Below, one piece after another: positions 1 to 7,591 of a DNA stretch of 10,823 bases. The DNA comes from Euryarchaeota archaeon UBA229. Its GTDB lineage: Archaea > Thermoplasmatota > Poseidoniia > Poseidoniales > Poseidoniaceae. The stretch's first letter is position 1. Every line of letters starts with the position of its first letter. Position numbers and translations under genes: made by a program. The stretch covers positions 1 through 10,823 of the forward strand of contig DAUW01000051.1 in NCBI GenBank assembly GCA_002505355.1, read 5' to 3'. Below the pieces are notes generated by a model that saw only the letters and a list, made by a program, of their open reading frames with translations, was not told the origin of the DNA and ran no database searches.

Positions 1-1
1 T

Positions 2-763
2 ATTGCTTTACAAATTCCAATTTTGATACTGATTATGCTTGTCCCGTTGTATATGACTGAAAGACCTGGTGAGAAAAGGTTCCCGTGGACCGAGAGTAAA
101 ATCACCAATGATTCAGATATCCCAGAACAACCAAATTTCCAACTAATTTTTAGGAACATAAAAACCGCAATGAATATCAAATCTGCCCAATTAGGAATCC
201 TGCTAAGTCTGACCGTCTCTCTTTCCTTTTTCTTAATACCAGTATTGCCATTGTTGTTTGTTAGAGAGCTAGGCTGGACTGAGGAACAATTCAACCAGAC
301 CAAAGGCGGTGTGATCCTAATTGTGACCATGATTGGTTATTTGGTTGGAGGACAACTTGGTAAGAAATTAGGTGGCAAGGCTACAATAATTTACGCTGCT
401 ATTGGTACGGCAATCTCTACGACTGTTTGGGGACTGACTGAGGGCATGTGGAGCGAAGGGATATTCATGATGGCAATATGGTCACTGAGGACTTTTGGTT
501 GGGCAGTGGTAATGGTGAACATTTACTCATTGATGATGAAAGTAACTTGGGGAGAAGTAGGCGGCACTCAATTTACCGGATACATGGCCATGATGAATCT
601 AAGTGCGATTATTGGGTATCAGTTAGCCGAGCCATTTGCATCTCGATTTGACTACCCAACCCTGTTTATCCTTGCTGCTGCCTTTGAGACACTGGTAATC
701 CTAGCGGTATTGTATATCGATCCAGATGAAACCAGAAGAGAACTAAATATTAACACTGAGTGA
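2..763 (+). CDS. MFS transporter, C-terminal half (5' end outside window)
   Basis: Probably an inner-membrane secondary transporter of the major facilitator superfamily; the substrate cannot be told. The reading frame is open to the left edge, with seven more codons before the first possible TTG at 23, so the gene is cut there and 253 residues are visible. They start with the end of a hydrophobic helix (IPILILIMLVPLY), taken as TM6. A charged loop of about 40 residues follows (TERPGEKRFPW onward), the usual central cytoplasmic loop, and then six hydrophobic segments matching TM7-TM12. The stretch G-T-Q-F-T-G-Y-M-A-M-M-N-L-S near TM11 recalls the PAT/AmpG branch of MFS, which moves muropeptides or acyl-CoA-type molecules. 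That subfamily call is tentative. The gene stops at a TGA 26 bases before the convergent OYE gene, so the two are not cotranscribed. Confidence 0.85.
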   Translation: MALQIPILILIMLVPLYMTERPGEKRFPWTESKITNDSDIPEQPNFQLIFRNIKTAMNIKSAQLGILLSLTVSLSFFLIPVLPLLFVRELGWTEEQFNQTKGGVILIVTMIGYLVGGQLGKKLGGKATIIYAAIGTAISTTVWGLTEGMWSEGIFMMAIWSLRTFGWAVVMVNIYSLMMKVTWGEVGGTQFTGYMAMMNLSAIIGYQLAEPFASRFDYPTLFILAAAFETLVILAVLYIDPDETRRELNINTE

Positions 764-772
764 TAGTAAGAT

Positions 773-785
773 TATTGTCACAATA
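773..785. repeat. 13-bp palindrome between convergent genes
   Basis: TATTGT and ACAATA flank a single C in the 26-base gap between the stops of the MFS and OYE genes. A one-base centre is too short for an RNA hairpin loop, so the innermost pairs would have to open. It could be a weak terminator element or nothing: 6-base arms with a fixed spacer are expected a few times by chance in a window of this size. Confidence 0.25.
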
Positions 786-789
786 TGTG

Positions 790-1872
790 TTACTGGACTA
801 CGAAGTTTTTCCATCGCTTCATGTATTCAACAAATACATCGCTTAGCTCTACACTGCGTAAGTAATCCTCAGTAAATGGGGGTTTTGCTGGACAAAAATT
901 CTCATCATTCAGCCCCATTGGCCAGTCAGGGTGGGCGATACCAACTCGAGCAACTCCGACAATATCAGCCCCTTCATTCATTAGCCACTGGGCGTCTTGA
1001 GTGGTCCAGATTGCGCCTGTTGAGACGAGGGGGAAATCTTTGGGCAGCACATTTCGAAACCGTCTCGTTAGGCTTTCATCGTTGCCGTCTCCGACATCCT
1101 CAAACACATCCCAACAAGATATGTGAAGCATATCTATGTCCGATTGGCACAACAACTTTGCTAGGGTTAGACTGTCTTTGAGATAAATCCCGGCTTTCTC
1201 GATTATGGGTGATATCCTCACGGCAATTAGGAACTTGTCACCTGTCGCACTTCTAATTGAGTCAATTAATTCTAGCAGAAATCTGCTCCTTCCTTCGATG
1301 TCTCCGCCGTAATCATCGGTTCTTCGGTTGGTCTTTGCCCCCAAAAACTGGCAAATTAGGTAAGAGTGAGCACCATGCAATTCGACACCGTGGAAGCCGG
1401 CTTTTTCACATCGTATTGCCGCATCTGTGAATGACTGAATCATGTTCTTTACCTCTTGAGTTGACATTGCTCGAGTATATTCTCCATTCATTCCCGGTTC
1501 AGTGTTCTCACTCGCAGATATCGGTCTAACACCGTTAATTGCGCGCGGAGCCCGCATCCCTCCGTGAAACAGTTGCACTAGACTAATTGTTTCCTCGAGA
1601 TTTAATTTCTCGGCCATTTTAGTTAGGCCCGGAAGTTGATGATCGCCCCAAACCCCCATCTCACCTTCCCAGCCACGGCCGTGCTCGGTGACGTTTGCTG
1701 CTGCTGTGGTGGTGATTGCAAAGCCGCCTTTTGCCCGACGAACTAACCAATTAATTTCCGCTGGGGATAATGCACCATCATCGTGGCTTTGTTTGTTCGT
1801 CATTGCCGCCAATAGACTACGATTTTTGGCTACGAAACCGCGGCCTATGTTCAAGCTTTGATTGGGTTTCAT
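790..1872 (-). CDS. Old Yellow Enzyme-family NADH:flavin oxidoreductase
   Basis: Probably a cytoplasmic FMN-dependent TIM-barrel reductase that uses NAD(P)H to reduce activated C=C bonds; the natural substrate is unknown. It has 360 residues, normal for a single-domain OYE. The N-terminus has the family signature (NRSLLAAMTNKQSHDDG, about residues 17-33). The FMN-side Gln lies in VQLFHGG (Q100). The substrate-anion pair H166 and H169 and the likely proton donor Y171 lie in GVELHGAHSYL, followed by TNRRTDDYGG (181-190). The barrel arginine is in AVRIS (R219). The closing FMN-phosphate strand is GADIVGVARVGIAHPDWP (301-318). The frame extends seven codons upstream to a TTG at 1893, but the ATG at 1872 is preferred because GAGGTGA sits four bases before it. 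It is the last gene of a four-gene minus-strand cluster, 22 bases after the photolyase stop, which suggests cotranscription. The M-T-N-K-Q-S-H element points to a subgroup usually annotated only as NADH:flavin oxidoreductase. Confidence 0.95.
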   Translation of the reverse strand: MKPNQSLNIGRGFVAKNRSLLAAMTNKQSHDDGALSPAEINWLVRRAKGGFAITTTAAANVTEHGRGWEGEMGVWGDHQLPGLTKMAEKLNLEETISLVQLFHGGMRAPRAINGVRPISASENTEPGMNGEYTRAMSTQEVKNMIQSFTDAAIRCEKAGFHGVELHGAHSYLICQFLGAKTNRRTDDYGGDIEGRSRFLLELIDSIRSATGDKFLIAVRISPIIEKAGIYLKDSLTLAKLLCQSDIDMLHISCWDVFEDVGDGNDESLTRRFRNVLPKDFPLVSTGAIWTTQDAQWLMNEGADIVGVARVGIAHPDWPMGLNDENFCPAKPPFTEDYLRSVELSDVFVEYMKRWKNFVVQ

Positions 1873-1876
1873 TGAT

Positions 1877-1883
1877 TCACCTC
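1877..1883 (-). promoter_or_regulatory. Shine-Dalgarno site of the OYE gene
   Basis: On the minus strand GAGGTGA lies four bases before the ATG at 1872 and matches the anti-SD end of 16S rRNA very well. It sits in the 22-base gap after the photolyase stop, supports the ATG over the upstream TTG, and indicates translation from a polycistronic message. It is the only strong SD noticed in the window. Confidence 0.75.
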
Positions 1884-1894
1884 GGTACAGCAAT

Positions 1895-3463
1895 CTAGTG
1901 AGTTAACCTCATTTGGCCCCCATTATACTCTTGGCCGTTAGTTAGTGCTGTGAGTATCTCTTCATAGGCAACTACATCCTCTGCTTTCTTTTCATCACTT
2001 CGTTTGGCTAAACTACGTAGCGGCATAGCCATTCTAATGTTACCGTCAAACGATTCCTTGTGTCGTTCGAGGAAAGCCCAATATAGATTTGACACCTTGC
2101 AGTCTTTCTTTGGATTAAATTTACAGGTTTTGCAATAATCTGACATTTTGTTGATATACGGGGTTCCCGAAATATAGGGCTTGGTCATCATTGCTGAGCC
2201 CAGTGAGTAAGTCCCCATTCCCAAAACGTTCGGTTCTACTACCCAGTCATAAGCATCGATAAACGCTTCATGGAACCACGTTGTCAATTCTCTTGGATTA
2301 ATATCTAATAAGCTAGCAAAGTTACTGAGAACCATCAGACGCGGTATGTGGTGTGTCCAACCTTCATCCATGACCGATGAGACCACTTCATCAAGGCAAT
2401 TGAATCCAGTTTTTGCACCCCAGTAAGCAGCTGGTAGAGGATTATTTTGCTTCAAGAAGTTAGGCTCTTCCCGAATTTTGTCATAGACCTCTAGGTTGCG
2501 GAAACCATCAGTAACATCGTGAACGTGTTTAACATACTCCCGCCAGATCATTTGTCTAAAAAATCCCTCAACGCTGTTAATTGGAGCATTAGTTTCTAGC
2601 GCAGCGTTGACTATTTTCTGTGCGGACAATCTGTGCAAATTTACTGAAATTGCTAGTTTGGAGTGGAACAAATAACGACTCTTGGTACTCATTGCATCCT
2701 CGTATGGTCCAAAGAACTCCATGTTCGACATACCCCATTCTAGCGCTTGATTATGCTGTTCGAGGGTTGTTGGCACCTTGCTCAAATCGCAGGATCCCGG
2801 GTGCGAATTAAATTTATCATTGATTAGGCGCATGACTGCAGTGTCTATTTTGTCAACTGCGAAAACTAACTCTTCTTGCGCTACTGGATCACCACTCCAC
2901 GGCAATCGGTTTTCTGCGTCAAAACTATATTTGCCACCCATCGGTTTGCCATCTTGCATCAACACACCCGTTTCCTTGCGAACTCGTTGGTAGAATTTAT
3001 CCATCCGAAATGGTGGTTTTTCGCCGACAGTTTCGGTGAACCACTCGCGATTTGTTAGCCAGCCATCATGAGGTAAAACCTTGATTAAGCCGCCGCTAAC
3101 CAGCGGTTCTAATTCTTGTTTGAGGCTTCGTTCAGCAGGATCGACGAGATTAATTGTGCCTATTTCTCCAGTGATCTCACGGAGCAAGTCATGATAGTTA
3201 CCATCCGTATGGTAATATCTTACAGGATGTCCCAATTCTTGCGCTTCGTCAGCAAAATGACGCATATTAGACAACAAAAAGGCGAGTTTCTGCTTATGAT
3301 AATTTAAGCTGTTACCTTTCGTGGCTGATTCGATCAAAATAAGCCCGTTGCCCTTCCGACTACCACTGGCCCAGGGGAATATGTCGTGATTTAATTGGTC
3401 GTATGGTACGTAGTACCAAGTAACTTCTTCTCCGTCCATGTTTGCGAATTGTAACTTAGCCAA
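1895..3463 (-). CDS. Fe-S cluster photolyase/cryptochrome (FeS-BCP, PhrB-like)
   Basis: A deoxyribodipyrimidine photolyase-related protein of the FeS-BCP (CryPro) family, whose studied member, Agrobacterium PhrB, is a light-driven (6-4) photoproduct DNA repair enzyme with FAD, a lumazine antenna and a [4Fe-4S] cluster. At 522 residues it is of usual family size. An N-terminal Rossmann antenna domain begins at YDQLNHDIFPW (21-31). The family signature FRMDKFYQRVRKETGVLMQDGKP (152-174) leads into GGKYSFDAENR (176-186). The FAD domain shows FHSKLAISVNLHRLS (266-280), WREYVKHVH (307-315), THHIPRLMVLSNFA (370-383) with the active-site His pair H371/H372, and FIDAYDWVVEPNVLGMGTYS (401-420). Four cysteines at C356, C444, C447 and C455 fit the cluster ligands. 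The C447-C455 spacing looks shorter than in PhrB as I recall it. The start is uncertain: TTG at 3463 or ATG at 3439 (MDGEEVTWYY); neither has a clear SD. Cytoplasmic; third gene of the cluster. Confidence 0.95.
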   Translation of the reverse strand: MAKLQFANMDGEEVTWYYVPYDQLNHDIFPWASGSRKGNGLILIESATKGNSLNYHKQKLAFLLSNMRHFADEAQELGHPVRYYHTDGNYHDLLREITGEIGTINLVDPAERSLKQELEPLVSGGLIKVLPHDGWLTNREWFTETVGEKPPFRMDKFYQRVRKETGVLMQDGKPMGGKYSFDAENRLPWSGDPVAQEELVFAVDKIDTAVMRLINDKFNSHPGSCDLSKVPTTLEQHNQALEWGMSNMEFFGPYEDAMSTKSRYLFHSKLAISVNLHRLSAQKIVNAALETNAPINSVEGFFRQMIWREYVKHVHDVTDGFRNLEVYDKIREEPNFLKQNNPLPAAYWGAKTGFNCLDEVVSSVMDEGWTHHIPRLMVLSNFASLLDINPRELTTWFHEAFIDAYDWVVEPNVLGMGTYSLGSAMMTKPYISGTPYINKMSDYCKTCKFNPKKDCKVSNLYWAFLERHKESFDGNIRMAMPLRSLAKRSDEKKAEDVVAYEEILTALTNGQEYNGGQMRLTH

Positions 3464-3481
3464 AATAAAGGCCTGTTTAAC

Positions 3482-4612
3482 TCAACGAGTCTTAATGCGT
3501 GTCTCATCAACCCACTCATCCCAGCTTGAATCAAAACCAATGTAGTGAATATGATAGCTATTGCCGTTTATTTCTTTGATGAGACCATCCCACCATTGGC
3601 CTCCCCATTCGACCATTATTTGCTGTCCTGAGGTAAATTCTGGCTCGTTAAACGGGTGATCATCGGGCCTAACCTTCCATCCACTGGGACCAACGACATA
3701 CACAGTATTTCTGGTTTCAACGCGGGCAGTTGCTTTGTTGTCATAGGTTATCTTGAGAATTGTCGAAGTCGTTATAGAGGTGTCACCCAATTTAGGATGA
3801 CCATAAGCAAAGCCAGTTAAAACATTATTGCTCACTGCTGCATTGATGATTACAACCTCTGGTTTAGGCTCAAATGGTTGAACCATTATTTTCGCTAAAT
3901 CTTTGTAATTTATTTCCGAATCAAGCGGGATTCCCATTTCTTGAAACAGTTCTTTCGCTTCATTTATGTCTAATGCATCACCCATTTGGGTAAGAATTTC
4001 GAACAGTTTTCTTGCGTGAATTGTCCCAGTTCCCTCTGGGTCAAACACCGCGAAAGAATCGATTAACTCCTGCTCTTCTTCACAGATCTGTTCTACATAA
4101 TCTTTGGTGGCCTGAGAATCTGGCTGTACGGCAATTCTGCTGGATGGCACTGATGACTCAACGTCTCCATCATCAAAATGAATCAAATATCGGTCATTAT
4201 CCTCTACACCGGCTATTTTGCCAGGGAAGAAGGTCCCGTAGTCTTTCCAATTTACCAACACCCGTTCGCCAATTGCAAGTAACCCTTCGGCGCCGCCAAC
4301 TATTTCATTATCAATTACTTGTTCAATTTTGGAACTAGACTCATCCTTATTCACCATTCCGAGGCGTTCCATGGCGGTTATAACTGCGCTTGTGACCGCT
4401 TCAACATCATTATTTATCACAGTCTTGTTATGGATAACGTCACCGCCGATAACCGAATCTTGCATGCTAACGTTTTGGCCACTGCCCGGTGGGGCAGGAA
4501 TCCATTCACTACCAGTCCACAGATATTTACCATCTGGGCTTAAAACCGTATCGGACACAACAATACCAGTCCTATCCCGAATAAAATTATTTTGCGTTCG
4601 GTTATTCTTCAT
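3482..4612 (-). CDS. Tudor / EF-hand / Tudor-knot multidomain protein
   Basis: A 376-residue soluble protein with no signal peptide or membrane helix; function unknown. Domains in order: a short element with LWTGSEWIPAPPG (31-43); SMQDSVIGGDVIHNKT (49-64) and a helix (67-86); a Tudor-like barrel GERVLVNWKDYG to SSRI (115-160); an EF-hand pair with calmodulin-like spacing (178-244); a beta-rich stretch with TRNTVYVVG (300-308); and a Tudor-knot/chromo-barrel-like end, VEWGGQWWDG to DEWVDETRI (334-373). The last resembles the chromo-barrel of MYST-type proteins. The first EF loop (D191 to K202) has Lys where Glu should close the site. The second (G227 to D238) lacks ligands at positions 1 and 3, so Ca2+ binding is doubtful. 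Tudor folds bind modified residues or nucleic acid, so a scaffold role is possible but inferred. I chose ATG 4612, which overlaps the exporter's stop by 11 bases; a TTG at 4639 would add nine residues. Confidence 0.82.
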   Translation of the reverse strand: MKNNRTQNNFIRDRTGIVVSDTVLSPDGKYLWTGSEWIPAPPGSGQNVSMQDSVIGGDVIHNKTVINNDVEAVTSAVITAMERLGMVNKDESSSKIEQVIDNEIVGGAEGLLAIGERVLVNWKDYGTFFPGKIAGVEDNDRYLIHFDDGDVESSVPSSRIAVQPDSQATKDYVEQICEEEQELIDSFAVFDPEGTGTIHARKLFEILTQMGDALDINEAKELFQEMGIPLDSEINYKDLAKIMVQPFEPKPEVVIINAAVSNNVLTGFAYGHPKLGDTSITTSTILKITYDNKATARVETRNTVYVVGPSGWKVRPDDHPFNEPEFTSGQQIMVEWGGQWWDGLIKEINGNSYHIHYIGFDSSWDEWVDETRIKTR

Positions 4613-6944
4613 CCTCAGTGCTAGATTTTTTACCAGCAAATAACTTATCCAACCATTTTGGCGACCACCAATTAGCTCTACCCATCAGGCGCATAGTTGC
4701 TGGTACTACTAATGCTCGCACAATTGTCGCATCCAACAGAATTGCTAAAGCCAAACCAAAGCCTATCTGTTTGAGGATAACAACTGAAGACAGACCAAAC
4801 GCGCTAAAGACGACGACCATGATTGCTGCAGCACCGGTGATAAGTCGTCCTGTTTTCTGCAAACCGTTAGCCACTGCTAAGGTGTTATCGCCAGTTCTTT
4901 CCCACTCTTCATGGATTCTTGATAGCATTAGCACCTCATAATCCATTGACAAACCAAATACAATACAAAACAGAATAACTGGGTTGGTGGTTTCAATTGG
5001 TTGTGGGGTGAAATTTAGGAATTCGGCACCATAACCCCACTGGAAAACAAATACCAGCATTCCAAAAGAGGCTGAAACTGATAGAATGTTCATTACTATC
5101 GCTTTGATAGGAATTACTACGCTTCTAACCTGAATGAAAATCAATACAATAGTAGCGATTAGAATAAAGGCAATGGCAATCGGGAGATTTTCAACTATCG
5201 CATCCAGTACGTCCAAGCTGTAAGCAGCAAATCCTGCAACCATCAAAACTCCATCCTCGCCCATGTTCAAATCGACGAGTAAATCACCTCTGTCTGCACG
5301 GACGTCAGAGACAAAACTGCGGCTATCTTCACCCGTTATCGGCCCATCGAGAGAAAATATCAGGTAAGTAATATTATTCGACAGAAACTGCGTGCGAACG
5401 AAATCTCTCTTCGCTATTGTTTCATTGTCGAGAAATTCATCGGGTGTTTGCCAAAACTGTACCACTTCTGATTCATTCATCGTTGATTCTGGTAAGGCAT
5501 AACCAAAGGCATCCAACACTCTGGCATCGCCAAGGTAATCCTTCATCCAATTATGTAGTGCAATGATATTTTCTTCCTGTAATGGATCCTCACCATCAAA
5601 ATCAATCACCACCATGGCAGCGTTTACCGCGTCCTCCGGCCACTTTTCATCCATTAGTTCGAAACCAACACGGGTCTCATCATCTGGCGGTAATGCATCC
5701 CTTGATGCTATTGAGAAATCTGCTTGTAAGAATGGCAGTCCGGCCCCTAATAATACCACTAGTGTTGGTATTAAGACTGCCCAAGGGCGCTCCATCACGA
5801 AGTTGGCAATCCTTGCCCATGCGCCATCTTCTTTTTCATTTTCAGTACTGAACGCAAACGGTATTTTGCCCTTGAACACGCGATGGCCGAGCAGTACCAG
5901 GATTGCCGGTAATACAACCACAGAAAATACCATAGCGATACTAACAGCTAAAGTCCCGCCGATACCTAGACTTGGCAATCCTGTATTTTCAAAGAATAAC
6001 ATGCCCATCAATCCGATAGCCACTGTGATACCGCTGAAGAAGACTGCTTTACCTGCGGTTGCTGTGGTCATTGCAGTTGAAGTTCTAATATCTCTACCTA
6101 GGTTAAGTTCCTCTCTAAAACGATTGACCATGAACAATGAGTAGTCAACAGAAACGCCAATACCAATCAGTGTGATAATGTTCAGTGAATACTGTGTGAC
6201 ATCTGTTACATTGGACAACCATATGGTCACCCCCATTGCCGAAACTACAGTCAGCATGGCAACTCCAATGGGTAGTATTGCTGCGATAATCGTTCCAAAC
6301 ACGATGCCCAGAATAATCAGTGATAGAGGTCCAGATATTAACTCAGCCTTGATTAAATCTTCTTGAATTCTTACATCAAAAATTACGTCAATGGCGATAC
6401 CACCGGTCCGCCATGAGTTAAATTCTGAGTCAACCTCGATGTTATCCCAGTTATCAGCGAATAGTTGCTTAGCAGCTTTGCGATCAAGATATATTGTTAC
6501 GATGTTCTTGGCCCAAAAACCATCCTCATCTTGATGGGCAAACTTGGCCCGCTTCTCACCAGTAGTCTCCCATGAATATTCAATAGTGACATCCTCCATA
6601 TCGGCAAAATCAGCAAGTGCAGCTGTAACGGCATTTTGCCATTCAACTGACGAGTCATTAAGCGTTGGATGGTTAATCAGCAAAGTGAACCTTTCAACCC
6701 CTTCCTCATCTGAAGCAAATGCACTGTCGCGCAGTTCTCCTGCGTCCACTGATTCCAGATCACCCTCGCCCCACGATTCAGCCCAATTCGGGCCCAACGA
6801 GATTAACGATCCAAGCATTACGCAAGATAAAATACCAACAATCAAGACTTTTTTGTGGTGATCATAGACTTTCTCGCCAAGTTTGTAAAATGACCTATCT
6901 TCGAGCATTTTTGGGTCAGTCGCCCACTCCATAGAGACAGACAT
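4602..6944 (-). CDS. MMPL/RND-superfamily membrane transporter
   Basis: A 780-residue polytopic protein of the MMPL (MmpL3/YdfJ-like) branch of RND transporters, which use the proton gradient to move lipids or hydrophobic compounds. The layout is the classical duplicated one: TM1 (about 32-50), a large extracytoplasmic domain (about 52-200), TM2-TM6 (about 203-353), a linker, TM7 (388-406), a second outer domain (about 408-580) and TM8-TM12 (about 586-750). Each half carries the proton-relay Asp-Tyr pair: GIGVSVDYSLFMVNRFREEL (D267/Y268) and FGLSMDYEVLMLSRIHEEW (D668/Y669). The latter is nearly the MmpL3 motif. The C-terminus is short and acidic (STEDEE). The start is ATG 6944; another Met at residue 5 is possible and no SD is seen. 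It is the first gene of the minus-strand cluster and overlaps the Tudor/EF-hand gene by 11 bases. Its substrate cannot be inferred. Confidence 0.94.
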   Translation of the reverse strand: MSVSMEWATDPKMLEDRSFYKLGEKVYDHHKKVLIVGILSCVMLGSLISLGPNWAESWGEGDLESVDAGELRDSAFASDEEGVERFTLLINHPTLNDSSVEWQNAVTAALADFADMEDVTIEYSWETTGEKRAKFAHQDEDGFWAKNIVTIYLDRKAAKQLFADNWDNIEVDSEFNSWRTGGIAIDVIFDVRIQEDLIKAELISGPLSLIILGIVFGTIIAAILPIGVAMLTVVSAMGVTIWLSNVTDVTQYSLNIITLIGIGVSVDYSLFMVNRFREELNLGRDIRTSTAMTTATAGKAVFFSGITVAIGLMGMLFFENTGLPSLGIGGTLAVSIAMVFSVVVLPAILVLLGHRVFKGKIPFAFSTENEKEDGAWARIANFVMERPWAVLIPTLVVLLGAGLPFLQADFSIASRDALPPDDETRVGFELMDEKWPEDAVNAAMVVIDFDGEDPLQEENIIALHNWMKDYLGDARVLDAFGYALPESTMNESEVVQFWQTPDEFLDNETIAKRDFVRTQFLSNNITYLIFSLDGPITGEDSRSFVSDVRADRGDLLVDLNMGEDGVLMVAGFAAYSLDVLDAIVENLPIAIAFILIATIVLIFIQVRSVVIPIKAIVMNILSVSASFGMLVFVFQWGYGAEFLNFTPQPIETTNPVILFCIVFGLSMDYEVLMLSRIHEEWERTGDNTLAVANGLQKTGRLITGAAAIMVVVFSAFGLSSVVILKQIGFGLALAILLDATIVRALVVPATMRLMGRANWWSPKWLDKLFAGKKSSTEDEE

Positions 6945-7036
6945 CTAAATTGAATATTTCAAGTAATGTTTTGCCGTGCTGTCTGTAGCGAGTACAAATA
7001 CGAGTATTCATAACCAATTGTGACCGATTGTGTACT
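6945..7036. promoter_or_regulatory. Divergent promoter region (MMPL cluster / msrA)
   Basis: A 92-base gap between divergent genes must hold the start signals of both. On the plus strand TATTCATAAC (7004-7013) lies about 25-30 bases before the msrA ATG, a suitable place for an archaeal TATA box driving a leaderless or short-leader transcript. On the minus side the sequence is A/T-rich. TTGAA-TAT-TTCAA (6950-6962), an inverted repeat with 5-base arms, sits just before the exporter ATG and could be an operator or chance. No SD is seen for either gene. Confidence 0.4.
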
Positions 7037-7555
7037 ATGGCAAGAGCATTGTTGGGCGGAGGCTGTTTTTGGTGCACAGAGGGTGCATACAAACGCATGA
7101 AAGGTATTACTTCTGCACTCCCTGCATATGCCGGTGGCCAGACTGTTAATCCCGACTACCGGTCAGTTTGTGATGGTATCACTGGACACGCGGAAATAGT
7201 TGAAATTGAGTTCGACGAAAGCATCATTTCTTTTGAGACGATCCTAGATATTTTCTTCACCGTTCACGACCCTACTCAACTCAACCGTCAAGGTAACGAC
7301 GTAGGTACACAATATCGCAGTTGCATCATGCCTCTTAACTCCGAGCAGAAAGAAATTGCTCAACGAAAGATTTCCGAAATGCAGCCGATATTCAACAATA
7401 AAATAGTCACAACTATCGAAGAGCCAATCAATTTTACCGTTGCCGAGGAGTACCACCACGACTACTATGCAAGAAATCCATATCAAGGGTACTGCATGGC
7501 GGTCGTCGGGCCAAAAATATCCAAAATCCGTAAAAAGTTCGCTCACCTTTACTAG
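7037..7555 (+). CDS. msrA: Peptide-methionine (S)-S-oxide reductase MsrA
   Basis: Repairs oxidized proteins by reducing the S-form of methionine sulfoxide back to methionine, with thioredoxin or a similar dithiol as reductant; cytoplasmic. It has 172 residues, a full-length single-domain MsrA. The catalytic motif GGGCFWCTEG (7-16) gives nucleophile C10. Other family marks are YAGG (31-34), GHAEIVEIEFD with the acid E53 (50-60), HDPTQLNRQGNDVGTQYRS (78-96), VAEEYHHDYYARNPYQGYC (135-153) and a likely resolving C153. The ATG at 7037 is preferred over an upstream TTG at 7028 because MsrA proteins normally begin a few residues before GGGCFW. There is no MsrB domain. It is divergent from the MMPL cluster and 36 bases before the P5C dehydrogenase gene on the same strand, so cotranscription with the latter is likely. 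Confidence 0.97.
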   Translation: MARALLGGGCFWCTEGAYKRMKGITSALPAYAGGQTVNPDYRSVCDGITGHAEIVEIEFDESIISFETILDIFFTVHDPTQLNRQGNDVGTQYRSCIMPLNSEQKEIAQRKISEMQPIFNNKIVTTIEEPINFTVAEEYHHDYYARNPYQGYCMAVVGPKISKIRKKFAHLY

Positions 7556-7591
7556 GGTGAAATTCAATAGACGGCTTCTACAGGCTGGTCC

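Larger units (their letters stand above)
790..6944 (-). other. Probable four-gene operon (MMPL, Tudor/EF-hand, photolyase, OYE)
   Basis: Four genes run in one direction with junctions of -11, +18 (or +42 if the photolyase starts at the ATG) and +22 bases. No spacer is long enough for an obvious internal promoter, so transcription most likely starts in the gap right of 6944. The overlap suggests translational coupling of exporter and Tudor/EF-hand protein. This rests on spacing and direction only. Confidence 0.65.

Noticed and set aside
3482..3484. Frameshift or sequencing error splitting one Tudor/EF-hand/photolyase gene
   Set aside because: Both proteins are complete at their ends: the first finishes with a whole Tudor-knot-like domain and the second starts at the normal beginning of the photolyase antenna domain, so two genes explain the data better.
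4012..4643. Three plus-strand open frames of 74-108 codons
   Set aside because: All are antisense to the Tudor/EF-hand gene, lack plausible starts and show low-complexity basic or Ser/Thr-rich translations.
5563..6144. 193-codon open frame on the plus strand
   Set aside because: It lies wholly antisense to the MMPL transporter, whose motifs are unmistakable; its Ser/Pro/Thr-rich composition is typical of the opposite strand of helical membrane-protein codons.
7244..7567. 107-codon minus-strand open frame
   Set aside because: Antisense to msrA, whose full set of family motifs leaves no doubt about the coding strand.
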